Part shown: one piece after another, positions 43,195 to 52,387 of the stretch
Numbering within the stretch: position 1 is the stretch's first letter
How the letters are laid out: each line of letters begins with the position of its first letter
Assembly: GCA_964194845.1 (NCBI GenBank)
Contig: CAXMNX010000025.1
Location: forward strand, 1-64,000
Direction of reading: 5' to 3'
From: CAXMNX01 sp964194845
Lineage (GTDB): Bacteria; Pseudomonadota; Alphaproteobacteria; Rhodobacterales; Rhodobacteraceae
Length of the DNA stretch: 64,000 bases
Program-made: the position numbers and the translations under genes
The notes under the pieces: generated by a model
The model's database searches: none
Seen by the model: only the letters and a program-made list of their open reading frames with translations
Told to the model about the DNA's origin: nothing

Positions 43195-44517
43195 TTGAGT
43201 TCACTCGTTAAACCGTTTGCCGCAGGGCTGTTCGCATTGCTGGTGTTAGCGGCCTGTGGCGACGATGAGCTGATCCTCGAGGGCGAGCGATTTGGCGTTC
43301 GCGATGGGTCTTCTGCAAGCGCTGTTGGCGAGGATGAGGTCGCGCGCGCCCAGCCGCTTGCATTGGCCGCACCGGTGGTCAACGCGAACTGGTCGCATAC
43401 AAACGGCTCTGCGACACACAATATTGTGCATCCCGCGCTTGATCGGACGTTAACGCGGGCCTGGAGTGCGTCGATAGGTCAGGGAAATGACCGCAAACAC
43501 CGGATAACTGCGGATCCAGTCGTTGCTGACGGCCGCATTTTTACTTTGGACAGCCGCGCATTTGTATCCGCCTTTTCGACATCGGGCGCGGTTTTGTGGA
43601 CCCGGGACCTGACGCCATCCTCGGACCAGGCCGATGATGCGTCTGGCGGCGGGCTTGCGGTGTCTGGCGGCACGCTTTTTGTAACCAGCGGATTTGGCGT
43701 GCTGACGGCGCTCGACGCGGCCAGCGGAATAACGCTTTGGGTGCAAGACCTTGATGCGGCGGCAACTGGCGCGCCAACTGCGACCAACGGCGTTGTTTAC
43801 GCCGTCACGCGAAATGCCACGGGGTGGGCGATTGATGCGCAGAACGGACGCATTCTTTGGCAGGTTCTTGGCGCGCCTTCTTCCACCGGGATCGCCGGTG
43901 GTCCCGGGCCTGTTGTCGCCGGACCGCTGGTGGTGTTTCCGTTCGCGTCCGGCCAGATGCTGGCGGCGGTAGCCACTGTGGGGTCACCCGCCTGGATCGC
44001 CAGCGTTGCCGGTCAACGCCCGGATCGAAGCTTTTCTCGTATTTCGGACCTTTCGGGTGTTCCGGTCGCCGACGGCACGCGCATTTATGCGGGAAATCAC
44101 GCCGGGCGCGCCGCGGCATTCGAAAGTGCAACGGGGCAAATGGTCTGGACCGCCAACGAAGGTGCGATGAACGCGCCCTGGTTGGCCGGAGGCTCGCTGT
44201 TTTTCGTCACCGATGAAAACCAACTGGTGCGTCTGGATGCCGCCACCGGACAGACGGTCTGGACCCGAGAGCTTCCGTTTTTTCGCCGCCAAAGAGTAAG
44301 CCGACGCAAGGCGACATTCGCCCATCACGGTCCGGTTTTGGCCGGGGGCCGGTTGATCCTGGCATCGGATGATGGTGCCATGCGCGAATTTGATGCCGAA
44401 ACCGGTGCGCTGATCGCGGAAACTCCGCTGCCGGACGGCGCCGCCCGAAATCCGGTTGTGGCAGGCGGCACGCTGTTCGTCGTTACAGAAAACGGACAGC
44501 TTCACGCTTTCCGCTGA
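43195..44517 (+). CDS. BamB-like outer membrane lipoprotein (PQQ-type beta-propeller)
   Basis: A 440-aa lipoprotein of the outer membrane protein assembly machinery. It starts with TTG at 43195. The signal peptide ends in LLVLAACGDDE, with the lipidated cysteine at 20. The rest is an eight-bladed beta-propeller built from PQQ-like repeats (e.g. DSRAFVSAFSTSGAVLWTRD and FESATGQMVWTANE). The same region shows the WTR/W..D bladed pattern six or more times. BamB supports folding of beta-barrel proteins by the BamA complex. Between yfgM-like and der, as in other proteobacteria. Confidence 0.88.
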   Translation: MSSLVKPFAAGLFALLVLAACGDDELILEGERFGVRDGSSASAVGEDEVARAQPLALAAPVVNANWSHTNGSATHNIVHPALDRTLTRAWSASIGQGNDRKHRITADPVVADGRIFTLDSRAFVSAFSTSGAVLWTRDLTPSSDQADDASGGGLAVSGGTLFVTSGFGVLTALDAASGITLWVQDLDAAATGAPTATNGVVYAVTRNATGWAIDAQNGRILWQVLGAPSSTGIAGGPGPVVAGPLVVFPFASGQMLAAVATVGSPAWIASVAGQRPDRSFSRISDLSGVPVADGTRIYAGNHAGRAAAFESATGQMVWTANEGAMNAPWLAGGSLFFVTDENQLVRLDAATGQTVWTRELPFFRRQRVSRRKATFAHHGPVLAGGRLILASDDGAMREFDAETGALIAETPLPDGAARNPVVAGGTLFVVTENGQLHAFR

Positions 44518-44567
44518 CCAAGAACCGGTGTAAGAGCGCGCCCTGATCCACCGAACCTGGAAAATCA

Positions 44568-46040
44568 ATGTCGTTCACACTGGCGCTTGTCGGCCGCCCC
44601 AATGTCGGGAAATCGACGCTGTTCAACCGTTTGGTCGGCAAACGGTTGGCCTTGGTTGATAATCAGCCCGGCGTGACGCGCGACCTGCGCGAAGGCGAGG
44701 CGCGACTGGGGGACCTAAGATTTACGGCGATCGATACCGCTGGTCTGGAAGACGCTTCCGACGATAGCCTGCCTGGCCGTATGCGAAAGCTGACCGAGCG
44801 CGCTGTCGAAATGGCAGATGCGTGCCTGTTCATATTGGACGCGCGTGCCGGTGTTCTGCCGACAGACGAAGTATTTGCCGACATTCTGCGCCGAAAATCG
44901 GCAAAGGTAATTCTGGCAGCCAACAAGGCGGAAGGCAGAGCCGGAGAAGCCGGACTTCTTGAGGCATATTCGCTGGGACTGGGCGAACCTTTGCGGCTCT
45001 CTGCCGAACACGGCGAGGGCATGGGCGAATTGCTGGACATGCTTCGACCACTTGTCGAGGTTGCTGACAAAAAGGGAGCCATAGTTGAGAATTTGGCACC
45101 GGCGGTTGACGTTGACGTCGATGAAAATGGTTCGGAACATGCAGCAAGGTTTCAGCCGACCAAGGATCGCCCGCTGCAAATTGCTGTCGTCGGGCGTCCG
45201 AATGCGGGCAAATCAACGCTGATCAACCGGTTGATCGGCGAGGAGCGTCTTTTGACCGGTCCTGAACCCGGGATAACCCGCGATGCAATTTCGCTGCCGT
45301 TCGACTGGGATGGTCTGCCGGTGCGGGTATTTGACACTGCGGGTATGCGAAAAAAGGCCAAAGTTCAGGAAAAGCTTGAAAAGCTTTCGGTCGCGGACGG
45401 TCTGCGTGCGGTTAAATTTGCCGAAGTTGTCGTTGTCCTTCTTGATGCGGCAATTCCATTTGAAAGCCAGGACCTTCGGATCGCCGATCTTGCCGAACGC
45501 GAAGGTCGGGCAGTTGTTTTGGCGGTCAACAAGTGGGACGCAGAGACGGACAAGCAGGACAAACTTCGCGAACTGCGCGAAGCGTTCGAGCGGTTGTTGC
45601 CACAGCTTCGGGGCGCACCTTTGGTCACGGTAAGCGCCAAAACCGGGCGTGGGCTGGACCGGCTTCGCGACGCCGTTGCCGAAGCTTACGATGTCTGGAA
45701 CCGGCGCGTGGCCACCGCCGCGCTGAACCGTTGGTTGACCGAAATGGTCCAGGCGCACCCGCCGCCTGCGCCATCTGGCCGCCGGATCAAACTCAGATAC
45801 GCAACGCAGGCAAAGACACGTCCGCCGGGTTTCGTTATCATGTGTTCGAATTCCGAAAAAATGACCGACGCCTATAAACGGTATTTAGTCAATGGGTTGC
45901 GCGCCGACTTTGATATGCCGGGAACACCGATCCGGCTGCACTTCCGAAGCCGACCGGAAAAGAATCCCTTCAAAGACAAGAAAAAGTCGACACCTTCTCG
46001 ATTGCGCAAACATCTCGGCAAGCCATCGCCAAAGGCTTGA
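44568..46040 (+). CDS. der: Ribosome biogenesis GTPase Der (EngA)
   Basis: Essential tandem GTPase for assembly of the 50S ribosomal subunit, 490 aa. The first G domain has GRPNVGKSTLFNRLVG (about 8-23) and the second GRPNAGKSTLINRLIG (about 208-223); the DTAG motifs are in AIDTAGLED and VFDTAGMRKKA. A C-terminal KH-like domain binds RNA (KLRYATQAKTRPPGFVIMCS). The tail is Lys/Ser-rich. ATG at 44568 with GGAAA about 6 nt upstream. Third gene of the yfgM-bamB-der group, followed by a weak terminator. Confidence 0.96.
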   Translation: MSFTLALVGRPNVGKSTLFNRLVGKRLALVDNQPGVTRDLREGEARLGDLRFTAIDTAGLEDASDDSLPGRMRKLTERAVEMADACLFILDARAGVLPTDEVFADILRRKSAKVILAANKAEGRAGEAGLLEAYSLGLGEPLRLSAEHGEGMGELLDMLRPLVEVADKKGAIVENLAPAVDVDVDENGSEHAARFQPTKDRPLQIAVVGRPNAGKSTLINRLIGEERLLTGPEPGITRDAISLPFDWDGLPVRVFDTAGMRKKAKVQEKLEKLSVADGLRAVKFAEVVVVLLDAAIPFESQDLRIADLAEREGRAVVLAVNKWDAETDKQDKLRELREAFERLLPQLRGAPLVTVSAKTGRGLDRLRDAVAEAYDVWNRRVATAALNRWLTEMVQAHPPPAPSGRRIKLRYATQAKTRPPGFVIMCSNSEKMTDAYKRYLVNGLRADFDMPGTPIRLHFRSRPEKNPFKDKKKSTPSRLRKHLGKPSPKA

Positions 46041-46099
46041 TCTCTGACAGGCGACGGTTGGCTTATCTGCGGATTTCCGCTTTCCGTCCGCGTGGAACC

Positions 46100-46119
46100 G
46101 CCCCCTGACAGGGGCATTT
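46100..46119 (+). terminator. Candidate der terminator
   Basis: GCCCC/GGGGC stem (46100-46115) with a 6-nt loop followed by ATTTT, about 60 bp after der. A 5-bp stem with a short T-tract; moderate support. Confidence 0.5.
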
Positions 46120-46249
46120 TGAGCCATTTAAAGCCGACATCCTTCCTCGCGAAGTCCCACTGTTGATTCTGAAAGCCTGGGTGGCAGGTTCTGCTCTGAA
46201 GCTTCGAAAACAGGTTGCGGGCCCGCACCGATCAAACGGAGGAAAGAGA

Positions 46250-46483
46250 ATGAAGTTTATTGCACTGACGATTGCTTCGTTGGCGTTTGGCAGCGCCCTT
46301 TGGGCACAATCAGCGGTCGAGGACGCCGATGGCGACGGCATGTATTCGCTTGGCGAACTACTGACCGTTTTTCCCAATATCACCGACGAGCTCTTCGCCG
46401 ATATTGACGTCAATGATGACGGCGGCGTTGATGTCGAGGAACTCGCAGCAGCCGAAGCGGCTGGACTGGTAACTGCCGGTTAA
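46250..46483 (+). CDS. Secreted EF-hand protein
   Basis: A 77-aa protein. The signal peptide (about 1-19, ending in ALWA-Q) directs export. Two calcium-binding EF-hand loops follow: DADGDGMYSLGE (about 24-35) and DVNDDGGVDVEE (about 53-64), with a helix between them. It probably binds calcium in the periplasm or outside. GGAGGAAA precedes the ATG at 46250, so the longer open frame from 46163 is rejected. It is transcribed alone, between weak and strong terminators. Role unknown. Confidence 0.88.
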   Translation: MKFIALTIASLAFGSALWAQSAVEDADGDGMYSLGELLTVFPNITDELFADIDVNDDGGVDVEELAAAEAAGLVTAG

Positions 46484-46502
46484 GGGCGGTCTGCTGTCAA
46501 GT

Positions 46503-46542
46503 GGCCGTCGTCGGCGCCTTTCACCGACGACGGCCTATTTTT
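46503..46542 (+). terminator. Intrinsic terminator after the EF-hand gene
   Basis: Perfect 12-bp stem, GGCCGTCGTCGG (46503-46514) and CCGACGACGGCC (46524-46535), with a 9-nt loop, followed by TATTTTT. The strongest intrinsic terminator in the window. Confidence 0.95.
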
Positions 46543-46671
46543 GTTCCAGCGCAAGAAGCTCATCCCGACGGGCGACGTGCGCTGGTTCTTTCATCAAGGT
46601 AATGCCGGACCCTGTTGATCCATTCCCGGCGATGGTGCAGACTGCCGGGAAACAATAGACAGGAGGCCGAA

Positions 46672-47835
46672 ATGGCCCCAGGCGAGGAGGCGGCGGTCGA
46701 GCAGAGCCGTAAGCCCAAGATCAAGCGCCACGGACGTGGCAAAGGCGGCCATCGCACCTGGTTCCGTGGCAAGCACACGAACTTCAATCCCGACATTGCA
46801 ACCCTGTCGTCGCCCGAGGCGATATCCGAATACGTCCTGAAGGGCTGGTTACCGGCGGCCCCCGCTATCGACCACAACACCCGTATCACCGCTTTTGGTT
46901 CGTGCTTTGCCGAGAATATCTCTGCCTGGCTTTTCAAGCGGAATTTCAATGTTCTGAACAAGTCCGACCCAGCATCGACCGCATATGTGGTGCGCATGGG
47001 TGAAGGCATGGTCAATACGTTCGTGATCCGTCAGCAATTTGAATGGGCGTGGGAAAATAAAGTCTTCAAGGAACCGCTCTGGCACGGCTACAATGCTGAG
47101 GAATATGCCTACGACGAACAAGTGAGGCTTGAAACCAAGGCGATCTTCGACACAACCGACGTGTTCATCCTGACCTTCGGTTTGTCCGAGGTCTGGTACG
47201 ACGAGCCAACCGGAAACGTCTTCTGGCGCACCGTGCCCCGCAACCGATACGATCCGAAACGCCACAAATTCCGGGTATCGACTGTTGAGGAAAATCGCGC
47301 GAACATTCTCGCGATCCATGAATTGATCCGAAAGCACCGGCCGGATGCGAAGACGATCATGACATTATCTCCGATCCCGCTGATTGCGACATTCCGCAAC
47401 GCAGGCTGCCTGACCGCAAATTCGGTGTCAAAAGCCACCCTTCGGGTCGCCATTGATCAGGCGATGAGCGACGTAGGTGCCGATGGCGGCCTTTTTTACT
47501 GGCCATCCTACGAGCTTGTGACCGACGTTTTCCACCTGCCCTACAAGCCGGATCGGCGCCATGTCTGCGGGGAGGTGATCGAGTACATCCTCAAACTGTT
47601 CGAGGCGACCTGGTGCAGCGACAGCCAGATCGATGGCGACGATTTGCTCGAGGCTTTCGTTAAGGCCCAGATCGCGGCGCGCAGCCTTCCAGCAGACCTG
47701 GAGTTGATACTGGACAAGCGTAGGCCGTGGCGGCTCAGGGAATTTCTTGCCGAGCAGCGCATAAGCGGCGATCCAGCGGTCGCCGAAGCCCAGCGCAGCA
47801 CGCTTGAGCGTCTGCTTGCTGTTTGGCGGAGTTAA
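46672..47835 (+). CDS. GSCFA domain protein
   Basis: A 387-aa protein of the GSCFA family, named from a motif found here as FGSCFAENISAWL (about 74-86), and related to SGNH/GDSL-type hydrolases. The N-terminal 45 residues are strongly basic (SRKPKIKRHGRGKGGHRTWF at about 12-31) and look disordered, perhaps a nucleic-acid or membrane-surface contact. Further motifs are LTFGLSEVWYDEPTG and TLSPIPLIATFR. GSCFA proteins are often found with polysaccharide or lipid genes; the reaction is unknown. AGGAGG precedes the ATG at 46672, so the frame opening at 46615 is not used. Strong terminator upstream, so it has its own promoter. Confidence 0.9.
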   Translation: MAPGEEAAVEQSRKPKIKRHGRGKGGHRTWFRGKHTNFNPDIATLSSPEAISEYVLKGWLPAAPAIDHNTRITAFGSCFAENISAWLFKRNFNVLNKSDPASTAYVVRMGEGMVNTFVIRQQFEWAWENKVFKEPLWHGYNAEEYAYDEQVRLETKAIFDTTDVFILTFGLSEVWYDEPTGNVFWRTVPRNRYDPKRHKFRVSTVEENRANILAIHELIRKHRPDAKTIMTLSPIPLIATFRNAGCLTANSVSKATLRVAIDQAMSDVGADGGLFYWPSYELVTDVFHLPYKPDRRHVCGEVIEYILKLFEATWCSDSQIDGDDLLEAFVKAQIAARSLPADLELILDKRRPWRLREFLAEQRISGDPAVAEAQRSTLERLLAVWRS

Positions 47836-47946
47836 CGTGCAAAACTGGAGGCGTCGCAAGAGGTGGCATCAAAGGAAACCGCCGGGGGTTAGCGCTTTCT
47901 GGTCGCCCGCAGTATCCGTCCTAAGGCACCGGAATCAAAGTCCGTT

Positions 47947-49236
47947 TCAGACCAACTCGCCCTGCGCCGTGATCTGTGACTTGCCGCCGATCCAGGGTCC
48001 AAGGACTTGCGGCAGCTTCACGCCTCCGTCAGCGGTCTGCCCATTTTCCAGAACTGCAATCAGACAGCGCCCGACAGCCAGCCCCGAGCCGTTTAAAGTG
48101 TGCATAAATTGCGGCTTGCCATCCTCGCCACGAAAACGCGCATTCATGCGGCGGGCCTGAAAGTCGCCGCAGGTCGAAACCGAGCTGATCTCGCGATAGG
48201 TATTCTGCCCCGGCAGCCACACTTCAATATCATGCGTGCGTTTTGCGCCAAAGCCGATGTCGCCGGTGCAAAGCACTACCGTTCGGTAAGGCAATTCCAG
48301 CCGCTCAAGGATGTCTTCGGCACACCGTGTCATCCGCGCGTGCTCATCTTCAGACGCATCGGGATGGGTGATCGACACCATCTCGACCTTCTCAAACTGA
48401 TGCTGCCGCAGCATGCCCGACGTGTCTTTGCCGGCACTTCCGGCCTCGGACCTGAAACAGATTGTGTGCGCGCAAAAGCGGCGCGGCAGATAGTCGCTCG
48501 CGACGATCGCGCCCGCGACGATGTTCGTCAACGACACCTCGGACGTCGGGATAAGCCACATGCCCTCGCGCGTCTGATAGCTGTCTTCGGCAAACTTCGG
48601 CAGCTGGTTGGTGCCATACATGGCCTCGTCGCGGACCAGAACCGGCGGAATGGTCTCGGTCAGGCCGTTTTCGGTCGTGTGAATATCCAGCATGAACTGC
48701 GCAAGCGCGCGGTGCAGGCGCGCGACCGCACCGGACATCAGTACGAAACGGCTGCCGGATAACTTCGCAGCAGTCTCGAAATCCATGCCGGACTTCACGC
48801 CGCCAATATCAAAGTGTTCTTTCGGCTCAAAATCGAACGCGCGAGGCTCGCCCCAACGGCGGATCTCGACATTGTCGACCTCATCTCTACCCACCGGCAC
48901 GTCTTCGTAGACGATGTTTGGAAGGCTCATCAGGATATCGCGAAGGCGCGTGTCTTCAGATTTTGCTTCTTCCTCAAGCCGGGCGATTTCGTCCTTTTTT
49001 GCCGCAATCAGCCCACGCAGACGTTCAAACTCAGCGTCATCTCCGCGCGCCTTTGCAGCACCAACTTCCTTCGAGGCGGCGTTCCGATCAGCCTGTGCGG
49101 CCTCGGCGGCGGCAATGCGTTCACGCCGCAGCTCGTCGACAGCAAGGATCTCCGACGACGCGCCCGTTATCCCGCGCTTTGCCATCGCGGCATCAAAGGC
49201 GTCAGGGTTTTCACGGATGGCGCGGATGTCGTGCAT
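47947..49236 (-). CDS. serS: Serine--tRNA ligase
   Basis: Charges tRNA(Ser) with serine, and tRNA(Sec) if present. 430 aa, normal length. The N-terminal coiled-coil arm (about 30-100, ASKEVGAAKARGDDAEFERL) binds the tRNA. Class II motifs follow: motif 2 in FRSEAGSAGKDTSGMLRQHQ and motif 3 in LNGSGLAVGRCLIAVLENGQ near the C-terminus. The ATG at 49236 (MHDIRAIRENPDAF) is the conserved start; the frame continues to 49317 with no supporting site. It is transcribed opposite to yajC. Confidence 0.96.
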   Translation of the reverse strand: MHDIRAIRENPDAFDAAMAKRGITGASSEILAVDELRRERIAAAEAAQADRNAASKEVGAAKARGDDAEFERLRGLIAAKKDEIARLEEEAKSEDTRLRDILMSLPNIVYEDVPVGRDEVDNVEIRRWGEPRAFDFEPKEHFDIGGVKSGMDFETAAKLSGSRFVLMSGAVARLHRALAQFMLDIHTTENGLTETIPPVLVRDEAMYGTNQLPKFAEDSYQTREGMWLIPTSEVSLTNIVAGAIVASDYLPRRFCAHTICFRSEAGSAGKDTSGMLRQHQFEKVEMVSITHPDASEDEHARMTRCAEDILERLELPYRTVVLCTGDIGFGAKRTHDIEVWLPGQNTYREISSVSTCGDFQARRMNARFRGEDGKPQFMHTLNGSGLAVGRCLIAVLENGQTADGGVKLPQVLGPWIGGKSQITAQGELV

Positions 49237-49405
49237 CGTCCTCTCCAGGTTTTGAAGTTGTGCGCCCCATATGCCGCAGCATTTTACCAAATGCGAGCGC
49301 GAATTGACGCGCCCCATTGCTTGCCAAGCAATCCGGCCACAGATAGGGTGCGCGCCAGTTTGGAAGGGGCCGAAGCGGCCCAGTTAAAAGCAAGGATAAA
49401 CGCGA

Positions 49406-49732
49406 ATGTTCGTCACGCCTGCCTATGCGCAAGGGGTCGCCGGGGGTGGAGGCGCATTTACCTCGCTCTTCGTTCCGATGGCGCTGATTTTCGGGATCAT
49501 GTATTTCCTGCTGATCCGGCCACAGCAAAAAAAGGCGAAGGAACACCAGGCGATGCTTGAAGCGGTGCGCCGGGGCGATCAGGTCGTCACTGCGGGTGGC
49601 CTGATGGGTAAGGTCACCAAGGTCAAGGACGAAGGCGAGGTCGAGATAGAGATTGCCAAGGGCGTCAATGTTCGGGTCGTAAAACACACGATCAGCCAGG
49701 TCCGGTCCAAGACCGAGCCCGCGAACAACTAA
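49406..49732 (+). CDS. yajC: Sec translocon accessory subunit YajC
   Basis: A 108-aa membrane protein that associates with SecDF and the SecYEG translocon. One helix (about 22-42, FVPMALIFGIMYFLLIRPQQ) is followed by the charged YajC core KAKEHQAMLEAVRRGDQVVT (about 43-62). AAGGAT precedes the ATG. It lies 9 bp before secD, forming the conserved yajC-secD-secF operon. Confidence 0.95.
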   Translation: MFVTPAYAQGVAGGGGAFTSLFVPMALIFGIMYFLLIRPQQKKAKEHQAMLEAVRRGDQVVTAGGLMGKVTKVKDEGEVEIEIAKGVNVRVVKHTISQVRSKTEPANN

Positions 49733-49741
49733 GGTCACAAA

Positions 49742-51406
49742 ATGCTTCAGTTCGATGCCTGGAAGCGCGTCCTGATTTGGGTCGTCTGCCTCACCGGGCT
49801 TTTATTCGCGTTTCCAAATGGGTTCTATTCCCGGGTGGAACAACACAACGACGCGGTTGCCGAAATCGAGGTCTTGGGTTCGACGCCTGAACGGGTGGCC
49901 GCAGCCGCCAGTTGGCCCAATTTTTTGCCTTCATCGCTCGTTAATCTCGGGTTGGATCTTCGCGGTGGCGCGCACCTTCTGGCGGAAGTGCAGGTCGAAG
50001 ACGTTTATGTAGACCGGATGGATGGCTATTGGATCGGCGTCCGCGACGCGCTGGTCGACGTTCGCGATCAGGTGGGCTTTGTCGAGCGCGTGCCGGATGC
50101 GCCAAATGGCGAGCTTCATGTGCGGATCAGCCAGGCCGATGGATTGCCTGCTGCATTAGAGGCCGCGCGCGCGCTTGCACAACCAGTGGCCAGCCTGACG
50201 GCAATCGGCGCTTTTGACATCGTTGTGTTGGGGCAGGGTGATCGCATCATCGTTGCGCTCTCGGACGAGGAAAAAGTGGCGACCAACAGCCGCACGATCC
50301 AGCAGTCGCTTGAGATTATCCGTCGCCGCGTTGACGAAGTTGGCACCCGCGAGCCAACCATACAACGTCAGGGTGTCGACCGCATCTTGATCCAGGTGCC
50401 GGGTATCGGTTCAGCCCAAGAGCTGAAGGCATTGATCGGGACCACCGCGCGCCTAACGTTCCATCCTGTTGTCACCCCCAATGCACAGTCAGACAGCCAG
50501 ATACGTCCGGGCGAAATTCTTGTGCAGGATCGTGATGAAAAGGATCGATACTATATCCTGGAAACCACCGCTATTCTGTCCGGCGAAGATCTGGTGGATG
50601 CCCGACCCAGCTTTGACCAGAACGGGCGCCCGGCGGTCAGTTTTCGGTTCAATCCCTCAGGTGCACGTATATTTGGCCAGTTCACGTCCGAAAATGTCGG
50701 CGCGCTATTTGCGACAGTTCTGGACGACAAGGTGATCACGGCGCCGGAAATTATCCAACCGATCACTGGTGGTTCCGGCCAGATCACCGGCGATTTTTCA
50801 GTGGATAGCTCGACCGAGCTTGCAATTCTGCTCAGGGCGGGCGCGCTGCCTGCCGAAATGACGTTCCTCGAAGAACGCACCGTCGGCCCGGAGCTTGGAC
50901 AGGACAGTATCGAAGCTGGGCGCATTGCCTGCCTTATCGCCTTCGCCGCTGTGCTGATCTTTATGGTGCTGAGCTATGGCCTATTTGGGATATTTGCCAA
51001 TATCGCGCTTTTGCTGAATGTCGGACTATTGTTCGGTGTGCTGTCGGTGATTGGCGCGACGCTGACGTTGCCGGGCATTGCGGGCATCGTTCTGACGATC
51101 GGCATGGCGGTTGACGCGAACGTTTTGGTGTTCGAGCGCATCCGCGAGGAACTGAAAACCGCCAAAGGCCCAAGCCGCGCTATCGAGCTGGGCTATGAAC
51201 GCGCGCTTTCCGCGATCTTCGACGCTAACGTCACCACGTTTATCACTGCGGTTATCCTCTTCGCGCTCGGCTCAGGCCCGGTCAAAGGATTTGCCGTCAC
51301 GCTCGGCATCGGGATCATCACGTCCGTGTTCACAGCGATCTATGTCACGCGCCTGATCATCGTCACATGGTTCGAGCGGAAACGCCCACGGACAATCGAG
51401 GTTTAA
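49742..51406 (+). CDS. secD: Protein translocase subunit SecD
   Basis: Proton-driven subunit that pulls proteins out of the Sec channel on the periplasmic side, 554 aa. An N-terminal helix (about 9-26) is followed by LGLDLRGGAHLLAEVQVEDV (about 67-86) and the large periplasmic P1 domain. The RND-like membrane half starts near 395, with GIVLTIGMAVDANVLVFERI (about 449-468), where the conserved Asp lies. Followed by secF three bases later. Confidence 0.96.
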   Translation: MLQFDAWKRVLIWVVCLTGLLFAFPNGFYSRVEQHNDAVAEIEVLGSTPERVAAAASWPNFLPSSLVNLGLDLRGGAHLLAEVQVEDVYVDRMDGYWIGVRDALVDVRDQVGFVERVPDAPNGELHVRISQADGLPAALEAARALAQPVASLTAIGAFDIVVLGQGDRIIVALSDEEKVATNSRTIQQSLEIIRRRVDEVGTREPTIQRQGVDRILIQVPGIGSAQELKALIGTTARLTFHPVVTPNAQSDSQIRPGEILVQDRDEKDRYYILETTAILSGEDLVDARPSFDQNGRPAVSFRFNPSGARIFGQFTSENVGALFATVLDDKVITAPEIIQPITGGSGQITGDFSVDSSTELAILLRAGALPAEMTFLEERTVGPELGQDSIEAGRIACLIAFAAVLIFMVLSYGLFGIFANIALLLNVGLLFGVLSVIGATLTLPGIAGIVLTIGMAVDANVLVFERIREELKTAKGPSRAIELGYERALSAIFDANVTTFITAVILFALGSGPVKGFAVTLGIGIITSVFTAIYVTRLIIVTWFERKRPRTIEV

Positions 51407-51409
51407 GTG

Positions 51410-52387
51410 ATGCGACTAAGACTTGTCCCCCAGGAAACCAACTTCGACTTTTTTCGCTATCGAAAGATCACCATGGGCGCGTCGATCACGGCGGTAGTGG
51501 CCTCGCTTCTGCTTTGGATTTTTGTCGGTCTTAATTTCGGCATTGATTTTCGGGGCGGCACGACGATCCGCACCGAGGCCGTGCAACCGGTCGATGTCGC
51601 CGCTTACCGGACAGCGGTCGCACCGCTTAATCTTGGCGACGTTTCGATTTCGGAAGTGTTCGACCCGACTTTTGGCGCGGACCAGAACGTTTCGCTAATC
51701 AGGATCCAATCCCAGGAAGGGCAGGAAAGCGTTGCAGGAGACGTCATTGGTCAGGTCATGGCGGCGCTCCAAAAAGTCGATCCCAGCCTGAAATTTACCT
51801 CTGTGGAATCAGTCGGTCCGAAAGTTTCCGGCGAGTTGATCATAAGCGCGTTAATTGCCGTTGCCGCGGCACTCGGGGCGATCCTGATATATATCTGGCT
51901 TCGGTTCGAGTGGCAGTTTTCCGTCGGTGCCGTGGCAGCACTCTTTCACGATGTCATTGTGACAATCGGTATTTTCAGCCTGCTTCAGATCCGGTTCGAC
52001 CTTGCCACCATCGCCGCGCTTCTTACCATCGTCGGCTATTCGATCAACGACACCGTGGTCATTTTCGACCGGCTGCGCGAAAACCTGCGGAAATTCAAAA
52101 CGACGCCGCTGAAGGACGTCATGAACAAGTCGGTGAACGAGACACTTAGTCGGACATTGATGACAAGCGTCACCACGCTTCTCGCGCTTATCGCTCTTCT
52201 TGTCCTTGGCGGCGATGTGATCCGTGGCTTCGTGTTTGCCATCACCTGGGGCGTGATCGTCGGCACTTATTCGTCCGTTTACGTGGCCAAGAACGTCGTG
52301 CTGGCGCTAGGCGTCAAACGCGACTGGTCAAAGCCCAGCGACGGTGGCGGTGGTGCAGGCACACAATTTGCAAACATAGATGCCTGA
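51410..52387 (+). CDS. secF: Protein translocase subunit SecF
   Basis: Partner of SecD in protein export, 325 aa. Begins MRLRLVPQETNFDFFRYRKI, the family start; GAGG lies upstream of the ATG at 51410 (a GTG one codon earlier is less likely). The family motifs are NFGIDFRGGTTIRTE (about 43-57), the conserved membrane core IVGYSINDTVVIFDRLREN (about 206-224), and GGDVIRGFVFAITWGVIVGT. Six membrane helices expected. The next gene starts inside its last codons. Confidence 0.96.
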   Translation: MRLRLVPQETNFDFFRYRKITMGASITAVVASLLLWIFVGLNFGIDFRGGTTIRTEAVQPVDVAAYRTAVAPLNLGDVSISEVFDPTFGADQNVSLIRIQSQEGQESVAGDVIGQVMAALQKVDPSLKFTSVESVGPKVSGELIISALIAVAAALGAILIYIWLRFEWQFSVGAVAALFHDVIVTIGIFSLLQIRFDLATIAALLTIVGYSINDTVVIFDRLRENLRKFKTTPLKDVMNKSVNETLSRTLMTSVTTLLALIALLVLGGDVIRGFVFAITWGVIVGTYSSVYVAKNVVLALGVKRDWSKPSDGGGGAGTQFANIDA

